The notes under the pieces are model-generated. The model saw only the letters and a program-made list of their open reading frames with translations, ran no database searches and was not told the origin of the DNA. Positions 22,877 through 35,635 of a stretch of 64,000 nt of DNA are shown here, piece after piece. Origin of the DNA: Abelmoschus esculentus (Eukaryota > Streptophyta > Magnoliopsida > Malvales > Malvaceae). Made by a program: the position numbers and the translations under genes. The stretch is taken from positions 5,962,001-6,026,000 of the forward strand of contig JAUCBN010000062.1 of NCBI GenBank assembly GCA_035048815.1, read 5' to 3'. The first letter of the stretch is position 1; every line of letters starts with the position of its first letter.

Positions 22877-24600
22877 ATTATTTATTACCCAATTACCTAT
22901 TAGAAAGCTTAACAAAGCAAGACTTTAACAAAGGAAGAATGATATTATTGAACACAACTTGATCTTTACAATCAGCCTAGCATCTGATACGAGGTAACCT
23001 GTCGAAACAGACTTTCTTCGTATGTTACAGATCTAAGAATGTTGTAAGCATGTTCCTACAATAAGAACAACATGAAAACAAAAAGGAATCAAAGTCATGT
23101 TCATGATAATGTAAGAAACAAAAAGGAAAATGGAAATAAAAGAGAAGAAAGAAGTTTTAGTGTTTTAAGAAGGAAATTCAAACGAATTGAATGAGTGCTT
23201 CAACAAAAGGACATGGCAGCAACTCTGAGTTTTCAACGATAGCAATGAAGTTACAGGAACGAAAATGGTAACGTTAAACTCGAAAGAACTTGCACAATCT
23301 ACTGAGCATAATCGAATCGAATCTGTCTAACGTCAAAAGGACTTGGACCCTCTAGATATGGGTCATCCCAAATGTACAATCGAGATTCTTTCTTAATTCG
23401 GCTTACCTCAGAATGTGGTAGATCAGGCGGAAGCACTCCTGTGACCAAATAATTAACCATGTCCGCATACCATGGCACCATTGTTTGCGCAAGAAATAGA
23501 TATTCTTCGGGAAACTTTTCTTCGATCGGTTCACCATGTTGAGGAACGGGAAGTCGACTTAAGTGATCCGCAACTAAATTTTCAAATCCTTTTTTATCTT
23601 TGATTTGAAGATTAAACTCTTGTAAAAGTAAAATCCACAAAATCAAGCGGGGTTTCGCCTCTTTTTTATTCAACAAGTATTTCAGTGCTGCATGATCAGA
23701 ATAAACGATAATATCAGTGCCTAAAAGATATGAACGGAATTTTTCTAAGGCAAAAATAATAGCAAAAAGCTCCTTTTCAGTAGTCGAATAATTTCGTTGA
23801 GCGGCATCTAGTGTTTTGGATGCATAGGCTATCACATGAGGTTCCTTTCCGAAATTTTTTCCAAGTACGGCCCCTACGCTCGTATCCGATACGTCACACA
23901 TAAGTTCAAATGGGTACTTCCAATTCGACGACCGAAAAATTGGGGCGGACACAAGCTTTTTCTTTAATTCGTCAAAAGCATCCATGCATTTTTTATCAAA
24001 ATCGAACATTTGATCTTTCTGCAATAAATTACACAAGGGACATTTGAGAAATTTTTAATGAACCGACGATAGAATCCTGCATGACCTAAAAAGGAACGAA
24101 CATCTTTCACATTTTTGGGTTAAGGAAGTGAGTGAATAATATCGATTTTAGCTTTATCTACAACAATCACATCAAATGAAACAATATGTCCTAATATTAG
24201 TCCTTTATCAACCATAATTGGTATTTTTCATAATTTAGCACAAGATTAAAATCAAGACATCGTTTTAAAACTTTTGTTAAATTCTATAAACATTCGTCAA
24301 AAGAATTACCATATACCGTGAATTCGTCCATAAATACCTCTATTCCTTTCTCGACGTAGTCGGAAAATATGCTCACCATACATCTCTGAAATGTAGTTGG
24401 GGCGTTACATAGTCCAAAAGGCATTCGTCGATACGCGAATGTGCCTAATGGGAAGGTAAAGGTAGTCTTCTCTTGATCTTCAAGCGCCACATGTATTTGA
24501 AAGAATCCTAAAAAAACCATCAAGACAACAATAGTGAGATTTTCCGGCTAAATACTCTATCATTTGATCATTAGCTTGGGTTTTTGAAAGAACAATGATG
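22877..24600 (-). mobile_element. Athila-type gypsy fragment, RT and RNase H
   Basis: A - strand pol remnant. Reverse transcriptase is at about 24,590-24,284 (AGKSHYCC, GFFQIHVA, RMPFGLCNAPTTFQRC); its catalytic motif reads FMDEF where the family has FMDDF. RNase H is at 24,036-23,299 with the Asp in CDVSD, the Glu in TEKELFA and the Asp in YSDHAALKYLL. The stretch between is frameshifted. The part at 22,877-23,298 has no recognisable protein. No LTRs are attached. It separates SWEET debris on both sides. Confidence 0.88.
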
Positions 24601-24772
24601 TTTAAAAGAGCGAGAAGTTGAGTTATGCTTTCGGCTTACCTTGCGGTAGTAGTGCATCATTTCCGTTGAGACAAGTTTGAGGTTTCTTGTAAGTACGTAA
24701 GTGGTGGTGGTGGAAACAATTTCTGTGGGATTTAATCAGTTTTAGTAAATTTAGTGTTTTTAGTTTGTTAAA

Positions 24773-24850
24773 GGATGAATGGATGACTTCTTGGTTTTCA
24801 GTTCAAAAACGAACCATTACTTGTCTAAATTTTGGCCTTAGTTCTTGTCT
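24773..24850 (+). pseudogene. SWEET 3'-flank remnant
   Basis: GGATGACTTCTTGGTTTTCA followed by the GAACCATTACTTGTCTAAA run matches the sequence just past the SWEET stop codon in copies 3 and 4. No coding bases remain beyond the stop. The following 24,850-25,030 matches about 855-1,046. Confidence 0.7.
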
Positions 24851-25036
24851 GAGGTTTAGTGTATATTTTATGGATACATAATCACTCTGAAATTTAATAT
24901 TTATGTATTTAAATTTTGATGTATTTTTATTATTTGTAGATTAAATGGATGTATTTTTTCACAAAATAACCGAAATAGTTTTTTTATTCAATTTATAATT
25001 AGAGGTTCATATGAAAAAAAATCCTTCTGCATGACT

Positions 25037-25330
25037 TAATTTCTTTTCAGTTCGAAAGCGGACCATAACTATTGTATAGTTCGGCCATAGTTCTTTTTCT
25101 TGGTTTAGGGTTTATTATGTGTTGGGTGAATTTTCCTTTTTTCCTATCATGCTTTAAAGATATTTTTCTTATGTAAACTTAGGCTATTTTAATATTATTT
25201 ATTTTATTTTTTTCGCAAACAAAATTTAATTCAAATATTTCTTTTGATATATTGATAAGTACAATATGTCCCATCTAAATTAATTTTATAATTACCATCC
25301 TCAAATTTTTTTAACAAAACAACTACGAAA
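25037..25330 (+). pseudogene. SWEET 3'-flank remnant
   Basis: Another copy of the downstream landmarks (TTTCTTTTCAGTTCGAAAGC, GGTTTAGGGTTTATTATG, ATCATGCTTTAAAGATATTT). No exon is attached. Confidence 0.7.
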
Positions 25331-25377
25331 CCAAAAAATAACTACAGTAGAATTCATCCACTCTTATTTTGTAACAA

Positions 25378-25745
25378 AACTCATATAATAAAATTTCTCT
25401 TGTAAAGCCCAATATTCAAAACCTAAATGTTGAAAATATAGTTCATTCATTAAATTATCACATACAACGTCTTAAGAGTACTTAGCCCATCACATCAAAT
25501 AATTTGTACTCTAACATCAAGTTAATGCTGAAAATCCAACCACGATGTTCCTCCGTCCGCGCCGTCACCTAAAGAATTACGAACGAAAACACATTCCAAA
25601 CATTGAGCTAAGAAAGCTCAGTGGGTACATCGCCACTCGACCATGTATCACATATATCAGGAATAAAGAAATGTAACATCATGAAAGCATCATGAATACA
25701 CAACATATACATAGAAAACACAAACACAAAATAGTAAGACCCGCA
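25378..25745. mobile_element. Truncated TGTAACA-family LTR fragment
   Basis: Parallels 22,260-22,560 (GTACTTAGCCCATCACATCA, CCGTCACCTAA, a GAGCTAAGAAAGCTCAGTGG motif, ACCATGTATCACATATATCA). Both ends are missing. No coding sequence. Confidence 0.55.
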
Positions 25746-25771
25746 TTCACACAATATTATGATAGTATTTC

Positions 25772-26050
25772 AATTTAAAATCGGATCGTAACTTTTGTAA
25801 AGTTTGGACATAGTTCTTTTCTTTGGTTTAGGGTTTATTATAAAGGGGTAAATTCCTTTTCTCTATCATGCTTTTAAACATATTTTGCTTCAGTATACTT
25901 AGGCTATTTCAATTTTATTACTCCATATTCTCGTATTTTATTTTATTTTATTTTATTTTATATATATTAATATGTGCAATACATTTCACTTAAATCAATT
26001 TATTTCTTTAACAATAGTTTTGAAATTCAATAAAAAATAGAGTAGAAATT
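25772..26050 (+). pseudogene. SWEET 3'-flank remnant
   Basis: A third exon-less copy of the SWEET downstream sequence (ATCGGATCGTAACTTTTGTA, GGTTTAGGGTTTATTATAAA, ATATTTTGCTTCAG). With 24,773 and 25,037 it implies several lost gene copies between copies 2 and 3. Confidence 0.7.
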
Positions 26051-27169
26051 TAATGCTAGAAGTTGGACTTGAATCTTCGACCTTATGGTTAACAGTCACA
26101 TGCTTTAACCAACTGAATTATTCCAATAAGTTAGAATAAGCATCATAATATCTGAATTTAAAGAAATTGTACGAACTCGTGAGTCACGTGCTAGTACGAG
26201 CTTTTTCCATACCGATAAATGATTGAGGTCGTATCGGTATGGGTTGAACTGTACTATATTTTACTTGTGAAAATGAGGAATTTTTAGTAAGCTAAATTAG
26301 TATTGATATGCGTATAAGTATCGTTATCTAGGGATACCATACTGATACTCGTATTCGAGTATTGATACTCGTTGAATTGAATAGTTTAATAAACGTTTTA
26401 AAGATGAAAGTAAATGAGGAATATTAATGAATTGATTTGCGCATTAATTAACGAGATTACACAAATTATTGAAGAAATTAATAAAATGATTAAACTATAC
26501 TTCCATAATGTATTAACAATTCTATGATAGTAACAGATAATGTTTCTTCAATGTTGTCATTGATAAAAGACAAGCTTAACATGTAACACCTCGATTTCGA
26601 TCCCGATCCAAATACTAATTCGGTCAAAAAATAATTCAACCCATCAAACTTTGAATTTAAAACCATAAGTTTGGTAACATTCCGAATTTTCACCAATTTA
26701 AAACGTCATAACCGAATTTTTAGTCCCAAATTAAAACTTTAATTTTTTTAATTCTCAATTTGTAAAACCCTAAATTTTATATATTTGAACCCATTATTCA
26801 AAATTAACCGATCCTATCGGATCAAAATTAAATAACATTACACCCACGTAAGTAATTGTGCTCATGAAAGACCTAGAATCTCGACCTGACGAGGCCGATT
26901 AAATTTATCATCTATAGGTAATTTTATTTTATATATCCTGCCACTTGCCTTCATATTTAGCTATAGACATGAATCAAATACTTATTAAATCGTCTAGGAT
27001 AACTCTAGATCATGGTAAAAAGATTTAGGGTTTAGTTCAGTGGAAATGAGAAAGATGTGAAGGAGCTAATAAATTTTGAAATTCAAAATTTAGAGGTAAT
27101 TGAATTAATTGTTTATTTTAATTATTTTAAAGTGGGTATAAAAGTAGGTAGAGGATTTTTTCAACCAAA
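26051..27169. other. Gene-free stretch with repeat fragments
   Basis: About 26,210-26,390 is rich in GTATCGGTAT and GATACTCG words. About 26,556-26,650 (AAGCTTAACATGTAACACC, then TCGATCCCGATCC) matches about 51,180-51,260, a fragment of another LTR start. No gene is recognised. Confidence 0.5.
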
Positions 27170-27299
27170 GTGAACAAAGTGCTCATGTCGTGGCTTGTAT
27201 CTTGGTCGTTGAATGACCCTTTCTACTTGGATGTCCTAAACTATGTTCTCGTAGGAAATCTTTACTCCAACTGGTGTTTGGTGTGATTTAACTTGATAC

Positions 27300-27778
27300 G
27301 GGTTTGATTCATATTTTTGGAATGGCTTCAGTAACCTTACATGTAATACCGGATGAGCTTGGACTGTTGTGGGTAACTCCAACTGATAAGTTTTGTTGCC
27401 CGCTCATTTTAAGACTTTGAATGGGCCCTCGTATCTATGAACGAGCCTCTTGTGCATGGTTGAATTTTTTATAATCCTAATTAGCCTGGCAAAGACTAGG
27501 TCTCCGACTTGGTAGCTTATGTCCCTCCGTTTCTTACCTCTCCATCTCATAGTTTGTTTTCCTACTTTGTGTAGGCGATCTTGGGCGAGCTGTTCTTGTT
27601 GTTTTGTCGCAAACTTGTGGGTTATTTTCTTGGGTTCCTCGTGCTTCTTCGCATGTTCGTTGGGTTTGAGAATTGTCGATGGTTGTAACAATTCTTTGAA
27701 CCCTTTTATTGTGGTGTTGTCTTGATTGTCTACAAGACAAGTCTTTTCACTGAACTTTGAATTTGGGAGTTCCTTCAA
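27300..27778 (-). pseudogene. Gypsy integrase C-terminal fragment
   Basis: The frame contains QEQLAQDRLHKVGKQ, then ISYQVGDLVFARL, then HRYEGPFKVLK, the standard order of the integrase tail of plant gypsy polyproteins. It continues past a frame change as the TYQLELP and HPVLHVRLLKPF motifs. The catalytic core is absent. It belongs to the outer element, downstream of a large internal deletion. Confidence 0.85.
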
Positions 27779-28489
27779 TGTTCTATGTAGCTCCTTATTG
27801 TTAGGTGAAGTTTGTCGGTAATGAATCTAAACTTGTGGATTCGTTTTTTGCACAAGTTTTTACTTGTGGTTGGTTCCTCCTGTTGGGCTTGATGTGACTC
27901 GATGAATAATCGATATAGCTTGCCAAGTGATGGAGAACACTTAATTTGGGTGTTTGTAGTGGAAGCAAAAAGATAAGAATTGAACACAAGGATTTTAGAG
28001 TGGTTCGGCCTTCGGACAAGCACCTACATCCACTACCTTAGCTTCCCACTAAGGAATTCCCAAATTCACTAAGAATATCTTCCTTTTGAGGAACAAAGGG
28101 CTAACCTTACAAACCTTGATTCAAATCAGAATTAAGCATCCAAAGTTCACAACACGAACTTTGGGAATCCTCTCAAAGAAGAGATAAAATTAAGCAAACT
28201 TTGATAATCCTTTTAACAAGGCTAATTGTTTGCAACTAAGCTCTCACCCAATCCTAAGGCACTTGAGCATACATAAACATTAAGCTCACAAGTGTTGTCT
28301 ACCCAAAAGATGAGAATTAAGCTCTAAGACAAATCTTTCATCATATTGTTGTTACAATGTAAGCATTAGTATTCTCTTGATGCTTGAGGCTTGCTTTTAT
28401 CATCCCAAATGAGCTTCTAGCTGTTGGTGACCGTTGGGATTGATTTGGAGCCGTTTGGATCTGATTTTGAGGCTTATTTCTGCTTCTGG

Positions 28490-28760
28490 TACAGGTGGTA
28501 TCGAAACGCCTAAAAGAGGTATCGATACCGCTGCTTTGGGAAATAATCGTTGAACCTGCATTTAAGAACCAGTATCAAAACACCTAAAAGTGGTATCGAT
28601 ACCCTTAGCTCATGGTATCGAAACAGGCCTTAGCCGTTTCGATACTTCTCCTAGCCGTTGGGGGTTTTCAAATGATCGTTGGGGGGTGTATCAAAACGGG
28701 TATCAAAACCAAGATTCACAGTGGCAAAATGGTATCGAAACGATTCAAGACCGTATCGAA
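28490..28760. repeat. GGTATCGATACC-rich tract in copia LTR
   Basis: Repeated GGTATCGAAAC, GGTATCGATACC and CCGTTTCGATAC words within the LTR, present again in its partner LTR at about 31,660-31,930. It resembles the palindrome-rich tract of the unrelated TGTAACA LTRs. Confidence 0.75.
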
Positions 28761-30013
28761 ACACCTGTGTAAAAATCACTTCTTTGGTTTCTTTAAATCA
28801 TTTAAAACACCTTTAAAATCTCTCAGAAACCTTTTAAATATATTTTCAAGTTGTTTGGATATAAGAACCATTTTCAAAGTCTTTTCAAATTAGTCCAAAA
28901 CTATTTTTCAATTATTATATCAAAATATTAGTTCTATAATCTCCCCCTTTTTGATATAATAAAACTAACTTGAAAAATTATTTTTGAGATCGTTCCCCCT
29001 TTTTGAAATAAAACTTTGAATAAGAGAATAATGATTCGAAAAACATTAAAGTTCCCCCTTACTCAATAAACCATTTGAAAAATCAATTTTTCACAACATT
29101 CTCCCCCTTTTTGTTATATCAAAAATGGTTCAAAACAAGTTTGAAAATCTTTAAAGCTCATAACATAGGAGAGTTTTAAAATGTCAATTGTTTTAGAATC
29201 AAATATCAAAATTTAGTTTATGAAAACAAAAGACTCATCTTACTCAAGGCATCATTAAGTAGTTAATCCAACATATATGATAAACTAGTTGAAATAAAAG
29301 AAAATAAGCAAATGAAAACAAATTCAACTAGAAAATTTTACCACACTTGAATCAAAGGTAGGATGTGAAGCCTTCCTTCTTCAAGTGTTCTTCTTGTGTG
29401 TGTGGAGCTCCCCCTTAGTCTTACACTTTGATACTCATACCTCCATCACACCTAAAATGAAACAATCATGAAACTTTTGGTATCCAAATTGCTTTGGATC
29501 CTTTAGCATTAGAAACACATAATTTAGTCCCCTTAGGAATCTATTTTTTAATTTCATCCCTTTTTGTTGAAGTGATTAGTCCTTTTGGGACTCAAACACT
29601 TCTAAAACATTTTCCATTAATAAATCTAGGGGATCTATATTGTCTCATGTAAAAGTTTGATTTTCCTAAATTATTTTTCATTTCAAGTTCTTTGGAAATC
29701 AAATCTTTTTCCTTCCTAAGATCATCCAAAACAATTTGATGATCTTTTTCCATCTTTTGAAGCGAGTTTTGTAAATTAAAAACTTTAAGTTCAAATTCTT
29801 TTAATTTTGCTTCAATTTCAAAATTTGTTTTTGAAATCAAATCATTTTCTACTTTAAACTTTGAAATAATCTTTTTTTTTTAGAAAATGAAGCTTTAAAT
29901 TTAAAAGCCAATTTATCATAAGCTTCTTGCAATTTATTAAATAAATAAGAATTTAAAGTTTGAGAGTTAGAAGCTACCTCCCCCTCATTGAGGGACATCA
30001 AGCATAGGTTGGC

Positions 30014-30955
30014 TTATTCATTTTCGGTGGAGTCCCCATCACTCCTTGTAGCCACATATGTTTGCTTCTTTGAAGACGATCCCTTAATGGTTGACTTGTG
30101 GGAATCCTTCATCTTCTTCTTTGATTCGTGCTTTGAGGATTTTTTACTTTTGTTCCTCACGAATCGATCAAAGTCAATGAAGAGTTGAGAAAGCTCTTCA
30201 TCTTCTTCATTATCCTCCTTACTTGAATCTTCAAAATGGATGCACTTGGAGGATTTGAGAGCAATGGTATTGACATTTACACCAAGCTCTTGGATCTTCT
30301 TCATCCCCATCGATCTAATCTCTTCCTTTTTCTTCTTCTTGTTCTCCTCTTGTCTTCCTTTCATCATAATTTGATGTGTGAGGAGGGACCCCATGAGTTC
30401 ATCTAGCTTGAGAGTCTTTAAATACTTTGCTTCGATGATGACGGTCCTTTTTGAGTCCCATGACTCAGGAAGGGAATAGATGAGCTTATGAACAAGCTTC
30501 TCCTCTGGAATGGTCTCTCCATATCCTCTAAGTCCATTGGTGATGGTGGAGAATCGATCAAATATCTTTGCTATGTTTTCTTCCGGATTCATCTTGAAGT
30601 TCACATACTCTTGGTTGAGGAGTCCAATCTTGGTCTCCTTTACTTCATTTGTACCCTCGTATGTGACTTCTAGATTTTCCTAAACTTCTTTGGCACTCTC
30701 ACAAGAATACATCTTCTCATAGATGGTTGGATGGAGTGCACAAACAAGAATGTGCAAAGTCTTGCAATTAAGCATCATCTTCTTGCGATCTTCCACGCTC
30801 TATTCCGCCTTTGTTTCTTTTGGCACAAATGGTCCGCCTTCCACTATATACCAAAGCTTTTAGTCTCTTGAGTTGATGAAATTCTTCATCCTTATCTTCT
30901 ATTGGGAGTAGTTGGACCCGTCAAAGAAAGGTGGCTTGTCAATGGATTGCGTCAT
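30014..30955 (-). pseudogene. Copia gag (UBN2 type), interrupted
   Basis: Gag coats retroelement RNA in the virus-like particle. The start is the ATG at 30,955, just inside the primer-binding site, followed by IDKPPFFDGSNYSQ. The conserved YGETIPEEKLVHKLIYSLP and ELMGSLLTHQ motifs follow, then a Lys/Ser-rich tail. In-frame stops occur in the first third (near 30,900 and 30,680), at positions where Trp or Tyr is usual. The longest clean frame is 30,604-30,014. Downstream to 29,590 is a coiled-coil-like, stop-ridden stretch. No zinc knuckle and no pol follow. Confidence 0.85.
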
Positions 30956-32474
30956 GAGTCGTCGGTTGATTGGTAATTGGTCGAGCTCTCCAGATCTTCT
31001 CAATAGGATGTTAATTCTACATGATTGAGCCTCGCTCTGATATCAATTTTTGAGCATGATGTGACTCGATTAATAACCGATATAGCTTTCCAAGTGATGT
31101 ATAATACTTAATTTGGGTGTTTATTGTGGAAGCAAAAAGATAAGAATTAAACACAAGGATTTTAGAGTGGTTCGGCCTTCGGACAAGCACCTACATCCAC
31201 TACCTTACCTTCACACTAAAGATTTACCAAATTCACTAAGAATCACTTCATTTTGAGGAACAAAGGTCTAACCTCACGAACCTTGATTCAAACCTGAATC
31301 AAGCATCCAAAGTTCACAACTCGAACTTTGGGAATCCTCTCAAACAAGAGATAAACTTAAGCAAACTTTGATAATCCTTCTAACAAGGCTAATTGTTTGC
31401 AACTAAGCTCTCACCCAATCCTAAGACACTTGAGCATACATAAACATTAAGCTCACAAGTGTTGTCTACCCAAAAGATGAGAATTAAGCTCTAAGACAAA
31501 TCTTTCATCATATTGTTGTTACAATGTAAGCATTAGTATTCTCTTGATGCTTGAGGCTTGCTTTTATCATCCCAAATGAGCTTCTAGCCGTTGGTGATCG
31601 ATGGGATTGATTTGGAGACATTTGTAGCTGATTTTTAGGCTTATTTTTGCTTCTGGTACAGGTGGTATCGAAATGCTTAAAAGAGGTATCGATACCGCTG
31701 CTTTGAGAAATAGCCGTTGAACCTACATTTAAGAACCGGTATCGAAACACCTAAAAGTGGTATTGATACCCTTAGCTCATGGTATCGAAAAAAGCCTTAA
31801 CCGTTTCGATACTACTCCTAGCCGTTGGGGGGTTTCAAATAACCGTTGGGGTGTATCGAAATGGGTATCAAAACCAAGGTTCAAAGTGGTAAAAAGGTAT
31901 CAAAACGGTTCAAGACCGTATTGAAATTCCTGTGTAAAATTCACTTCTTCGGTTTCTTTAAATCATTTAAAACACCTTTAAAATCTCTCAAAAACCTTTT
32001 AAATATATTTTCAAGTTTTTTTGACATAAGAACCATTTTCAAAGTCTTTTTAAATTAGTCTAAAACTATTTTTCAATTATTATATCAAAATATTAGTTCT
32101 ACACCTTCCTTTGGTTCAGGAATTTCGGGCAATTCAATAGGTATCATATCTCGATGTTCGGATAGAACTTGTCCTACTTTTATTGGGACTTTCTTTGGCA
32201 TGATTGGATTGTCATACACCATCATTGTGACCGATGTTGGCTCTTCATTGTGTATCCCTTTGGTGATTTGAATGGAGGACATCAGTTTCTCTCTAACTTC
32301 AACCATTCTTCTTGCTAGTACCATGCATGGATGTTTAGGGTCAAGTATGTACAAGCAATACCCTAATTCGATCAAGGAAGTTAATACCGATCACAAAATT
32401 GAAATCATCAAGGGGTATTATATTTATTACTTCCTTGTCAGACCAATTGTCGATCTTGAGTTTGAATCCTTTTG

Positions 32475-33319
32475 CTATTCCCTTAATTGGAGTGTCTTGG
32501 AATTTACGGTTTTAATATACCCACTTGCCTTTTTAACATGAAGGCCAAGCTTCTTGGTAGTTTGTTCTGACATAAACAAGTATGAGGCACCAGTGTTCAC
32601 TAAGTTATTCAATCTTCTGCCTTTCACGATGACATCTACGTACATCAAACCTTTCTTCCTGGAATTTTTCTTTATCTCTATAGAACTAATGATAATGTTA
32701 AGTTCAACGATTTGTTCTTCGCATTTATCTTCTTGAATGGCTGTAGCTTTCTTGATTGGGGACAATTTTTTTTCATGTGATTGCCTCCAAAATTGTAACA
32801 ACTAAAGATGGTGTTTTTTTCCCACGGCTTACGGACTTTAGTATCTCCGATAGATTGAGTTTTTGACCCTTCATTAGTATGCATATCTTGGTCCCTTCCT
32901 CCATTACCTTTGTGCTTTGACTTTGGCTTTGAATCGTCCGACTACTTGAATTCAAATAATGCAAGGGAGTCGGCTATGTCCATTGCTTTGGAAAAATCTT
33001 GGACCCTCATTTGGTGCAATTCCATCTTCGCCCAATGTTGTAACCCATTCTTGAAAATGAAGAGGGCATCGACTTCACTCATATTATGAATATGAAGCCT
33101 TAGTTCGGTGAATTTGTTAACATATTCTCAGATTGACCTGTCATGCTTTAGTTGGTGAAGTTTTTATCGAGCTTCTTATTGAGCATTCTTTGGGTAAAAA
33201 TGCTCTTTGAATTTAAATTGAAATTCTTTCCAAGTTTTGATAAGAATCATATCATCTTTTTATTGAGAACACTTATGTCGACACCATAAGAGTGCGACAT
33301 CCACTAATTAGACAGAAGT
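32475..33319 (-). pseudogene. Outer gypsy gag end and aspartic protease
   Basis: The C-terminal half of gag (ELRLHIHNMSEVDALFIF, MRVQDFSKAMDIADSLA), a decayed zinc knuckle at about 32,840-32,800 (CYNFGGNHMKKNC, where the second Cys is Phe), then a retropepsin-like domain with VNTGASYLFMSE as its active-site segment (Asp replaced by Asn in NTGAS). Several stops and frame changes. The frame resumes rightward at 41,853 across the Athila insertion. Confidence 0.82.
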
Positions 33320-35036
33320 TTGTGACTGCTGAGAAGTCCTATGTGATTTCACCTTTCGCCAAATTATAGTATTTAAGATGTCGAATCCACAGGGATTGGG
33401 TTGACTTCACTATTTCTTACTCCTGCACTTATAAAAATAAAAAAAACAAGTAATTTGATGGGGTTGAGTAACTAAATTAACTACTTGAAAACTAAATAAA
33501 AGAAGAAAATAAGAATGAAAAAAGTGGGGCCAGGTTGAATGCTTTGTAGAGGGGAATTCAGTTGTACTAATTATCCACTTATTAATGCAATGAGTTGACT
33601 TGCCGCCTTGGCGGGTCGCACTAAGGGTCGCCGCAGCTGCCTAGGCGGAGTTATGACTGATCGACAATTCAACTTACCATAGTTCTACAGATCATCCTTG
33701 TATGTCTTCTTCCTTAGTCCTAAGCGAAGAGAATTGTTGGAACCCACTTCCTGATGATACCTCCTAGCGTGAACCAAGGGTGAATAACAACAAAAAACAT
33801 GTGTCTTATTAGTTGCTGAAATCCTAGATGGTTTATCTCTAAACTGGATTAGTCAATGCCCTTGAGCAAAGACCGTATTCTCTCGTTTCGTGATCCTAAC
33901 TCTCCCGATATTAGACAAATAGATTTTTCTTCACATACTATCATCTCGAGATCATATGCAAAGAAAAGTAATTGCCAAGAGAGAATAAACTATGAAAAAA
34001 ACTTGCATTAATAAATATCAAATATAATACAACTTTCTTCTCCAACTACTCCACAAACAACCTAAACCTCGAGAGGGATTTAGAACATGGTGTAGTCGGT
34101 GGCTAAGGGTTATGCTATGGGATTCTGACTCTCCTCCCTTTTATCGATGGATATCTATGTCTAGCCCTAATGAGTGGCTTATATAGGTCAAGCCCTAAGT
34201 TAAAGTTTTACATGCAAGGAAAGAGTTCTAAAAGGGAAAAAATACAATCTCCTAATTAAACTATAATAATTTATTTTATTTCCTAAAATAACTCTTCTTT
34301 CCCCACTTAACTTTGACCAGGGCTTGACTCCCTAAATCGGCTCCGTCTTTCTCTCTCTTTATGTCCGTTAGAATTGACATATTTTTCTTTGTCTGTCGAG
34401 CACCATTGTCATCTTCAATCTACTGTTGCGACATCCAAAGTGTTGTCGTGGCGGGTGCTTCATCTGTATTTCAGCTTCTTTACCAGCATCCATATTCTTG
34501 TTTCGCCATTCCTATGAAGTGGTTTCCTACCTAGGAAAGAAAACAATCAAATGCATTTGTTTTATGCCAAATAATAGATAAATTCATGATTTAAGTATTC
34601 GGATGCTGAAATATGAAAAATAAGCAGAATTATCTAATATTGCCCTTAAATCTGTCCTTAATTGACAATAAAGGAGTGGGAAAATGATATAAAAAATAGG
34701 ACTTTTAAACACTCATCAAATACCCCCAAACTTGAACTATTGTTTGTCCTCAAGCAATGCAAAAGATAGATTTAAGTAAGGAATTTTAAAGTAATATACC
34801 ATCCTGTCTGTCGCGGCATAATTCCTTTCTTGACTTGGCTTCTTCTAGGTTCTAGGAATTCCTCGGAACTGGACTATGAGTCTTAGTGGGTGTGTGAGTA
34901 GCTGTGTCAAAGCTGATTTTCTAAGTTTTAATCCTTTTTCTAGCTCAAGACTTCCGACTAAGATTTTTCTTTAATTCTTTTTCTTTCTTTCTCCCTAATT
35001 TGTTATATAAATATATATTGATATATACTTATATTG

Positions 35037-35190
35037 CTTGAGCCAGTTTTTGGCACCTCAAGTGTTTAGCTATTCTTACTAGAGCCAATTTCGGGCACCT
35101 CTAGTAAGTGGGAGAAAGACTAAGTCCTAGATCCAGTGATAGGCACCTCTGTGGACTAAACTAGAGCCGGTGATAGGCACCTCTAGTTAA
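35037..35190. repeat. Four degenerate 40-bp repeats (AGAGCC...GGCACCTC)
   Basis: Units starting near 35,041, 35,082, 35,128 and 35,161 share AGAGCC(A/G)(G/A)T followed by GGCACCTCTAGT. GAGCC and GGCACCTC can pair imperfectly. They lie between the terminal polypurine tract and the ORF region of the Athila element. Confidence 0.75.
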
Positions 35191-35514
35191 AATCTAAACT
35201 TAAGTCCTTATTGCTTTTCAAAGAAAAGAACTTGTAAAATCAACTAAGACTAACAGTGTTTAATTATTTTTAGGCTCATAGTCTAATCCTAAGAATTAAT
35301 CCTAAGAGACTTGTTTGATTTCAAGTTTGGTGCATGGTGCATACTACTGCGGCGGCTAGATAATATATTGCTGCCGAGGCAATTTCAATAAAATTCAACA
35401 GACTTAAAAAAAATGTATGAAACTGAAATTGCTGTAAAGTTAGAATTTAATGCAAAAGTTAGATAATCCAAATATTCCCAGACATTGCAGATATTTATAA
35501 GTTACAAATATGAT

Positions 35515-35560
35515 CAACACTCCCCCAAACTCGAGAGATGCATTGTCCTCAATGCCTGTA
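35515..35560 (-). other. Internal polypurine-tract-like motif of Athila element
   Basis: On the - strand a TTGAGGACAATGC motif is followed by AGTTTGGGGGAGTG. The same pairing (GAGGACAA, then AGTTTGGGGGTA) occurs at the true 3' tract near 34,731-34,760. A second polypurine tract is inferred. Confidence 0.5.
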
Positions 35561-35635
35561 AAGTAAACTGATAGATAAAGAAAGCCGAAAATAAAGAAAA
35601 ACAAAAGAGAAAAATTAGAAAAGACTACCGCCCTT

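Larger units (their letters stand above)
27890..32103 (-). mobile_element. Gag-only copia element with two LTRs (TR-GAG-like)
   Basis: LTRs are 27,890-28,938 (1,049 bp) and 31,057-32,103 (1,047 bp), on the - strand beginning TGTAGAACTAAT and ending CACATCA. A primer-binding site TGATATCAGAGC lies at 31,045-31,034. The internal region holds a UBN2-type gag and then only decayed sequence, with several polypurine runs AAAAAGGGGGAG-like near 28,940-29,115. No protease, integrase or RT is seen. Flanking pentamers (GGGCT, CCTTC) do not match, so the insertion site was rearranged. Confidence 0.85.

Noticed and set aside
28590..28893. Open frames in the GTATCGAAAC-rich tract
   Set aside because: LTR-internal repeats translate into periodic peptides. 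The partner LTR at 31,846 shows the same artefact.
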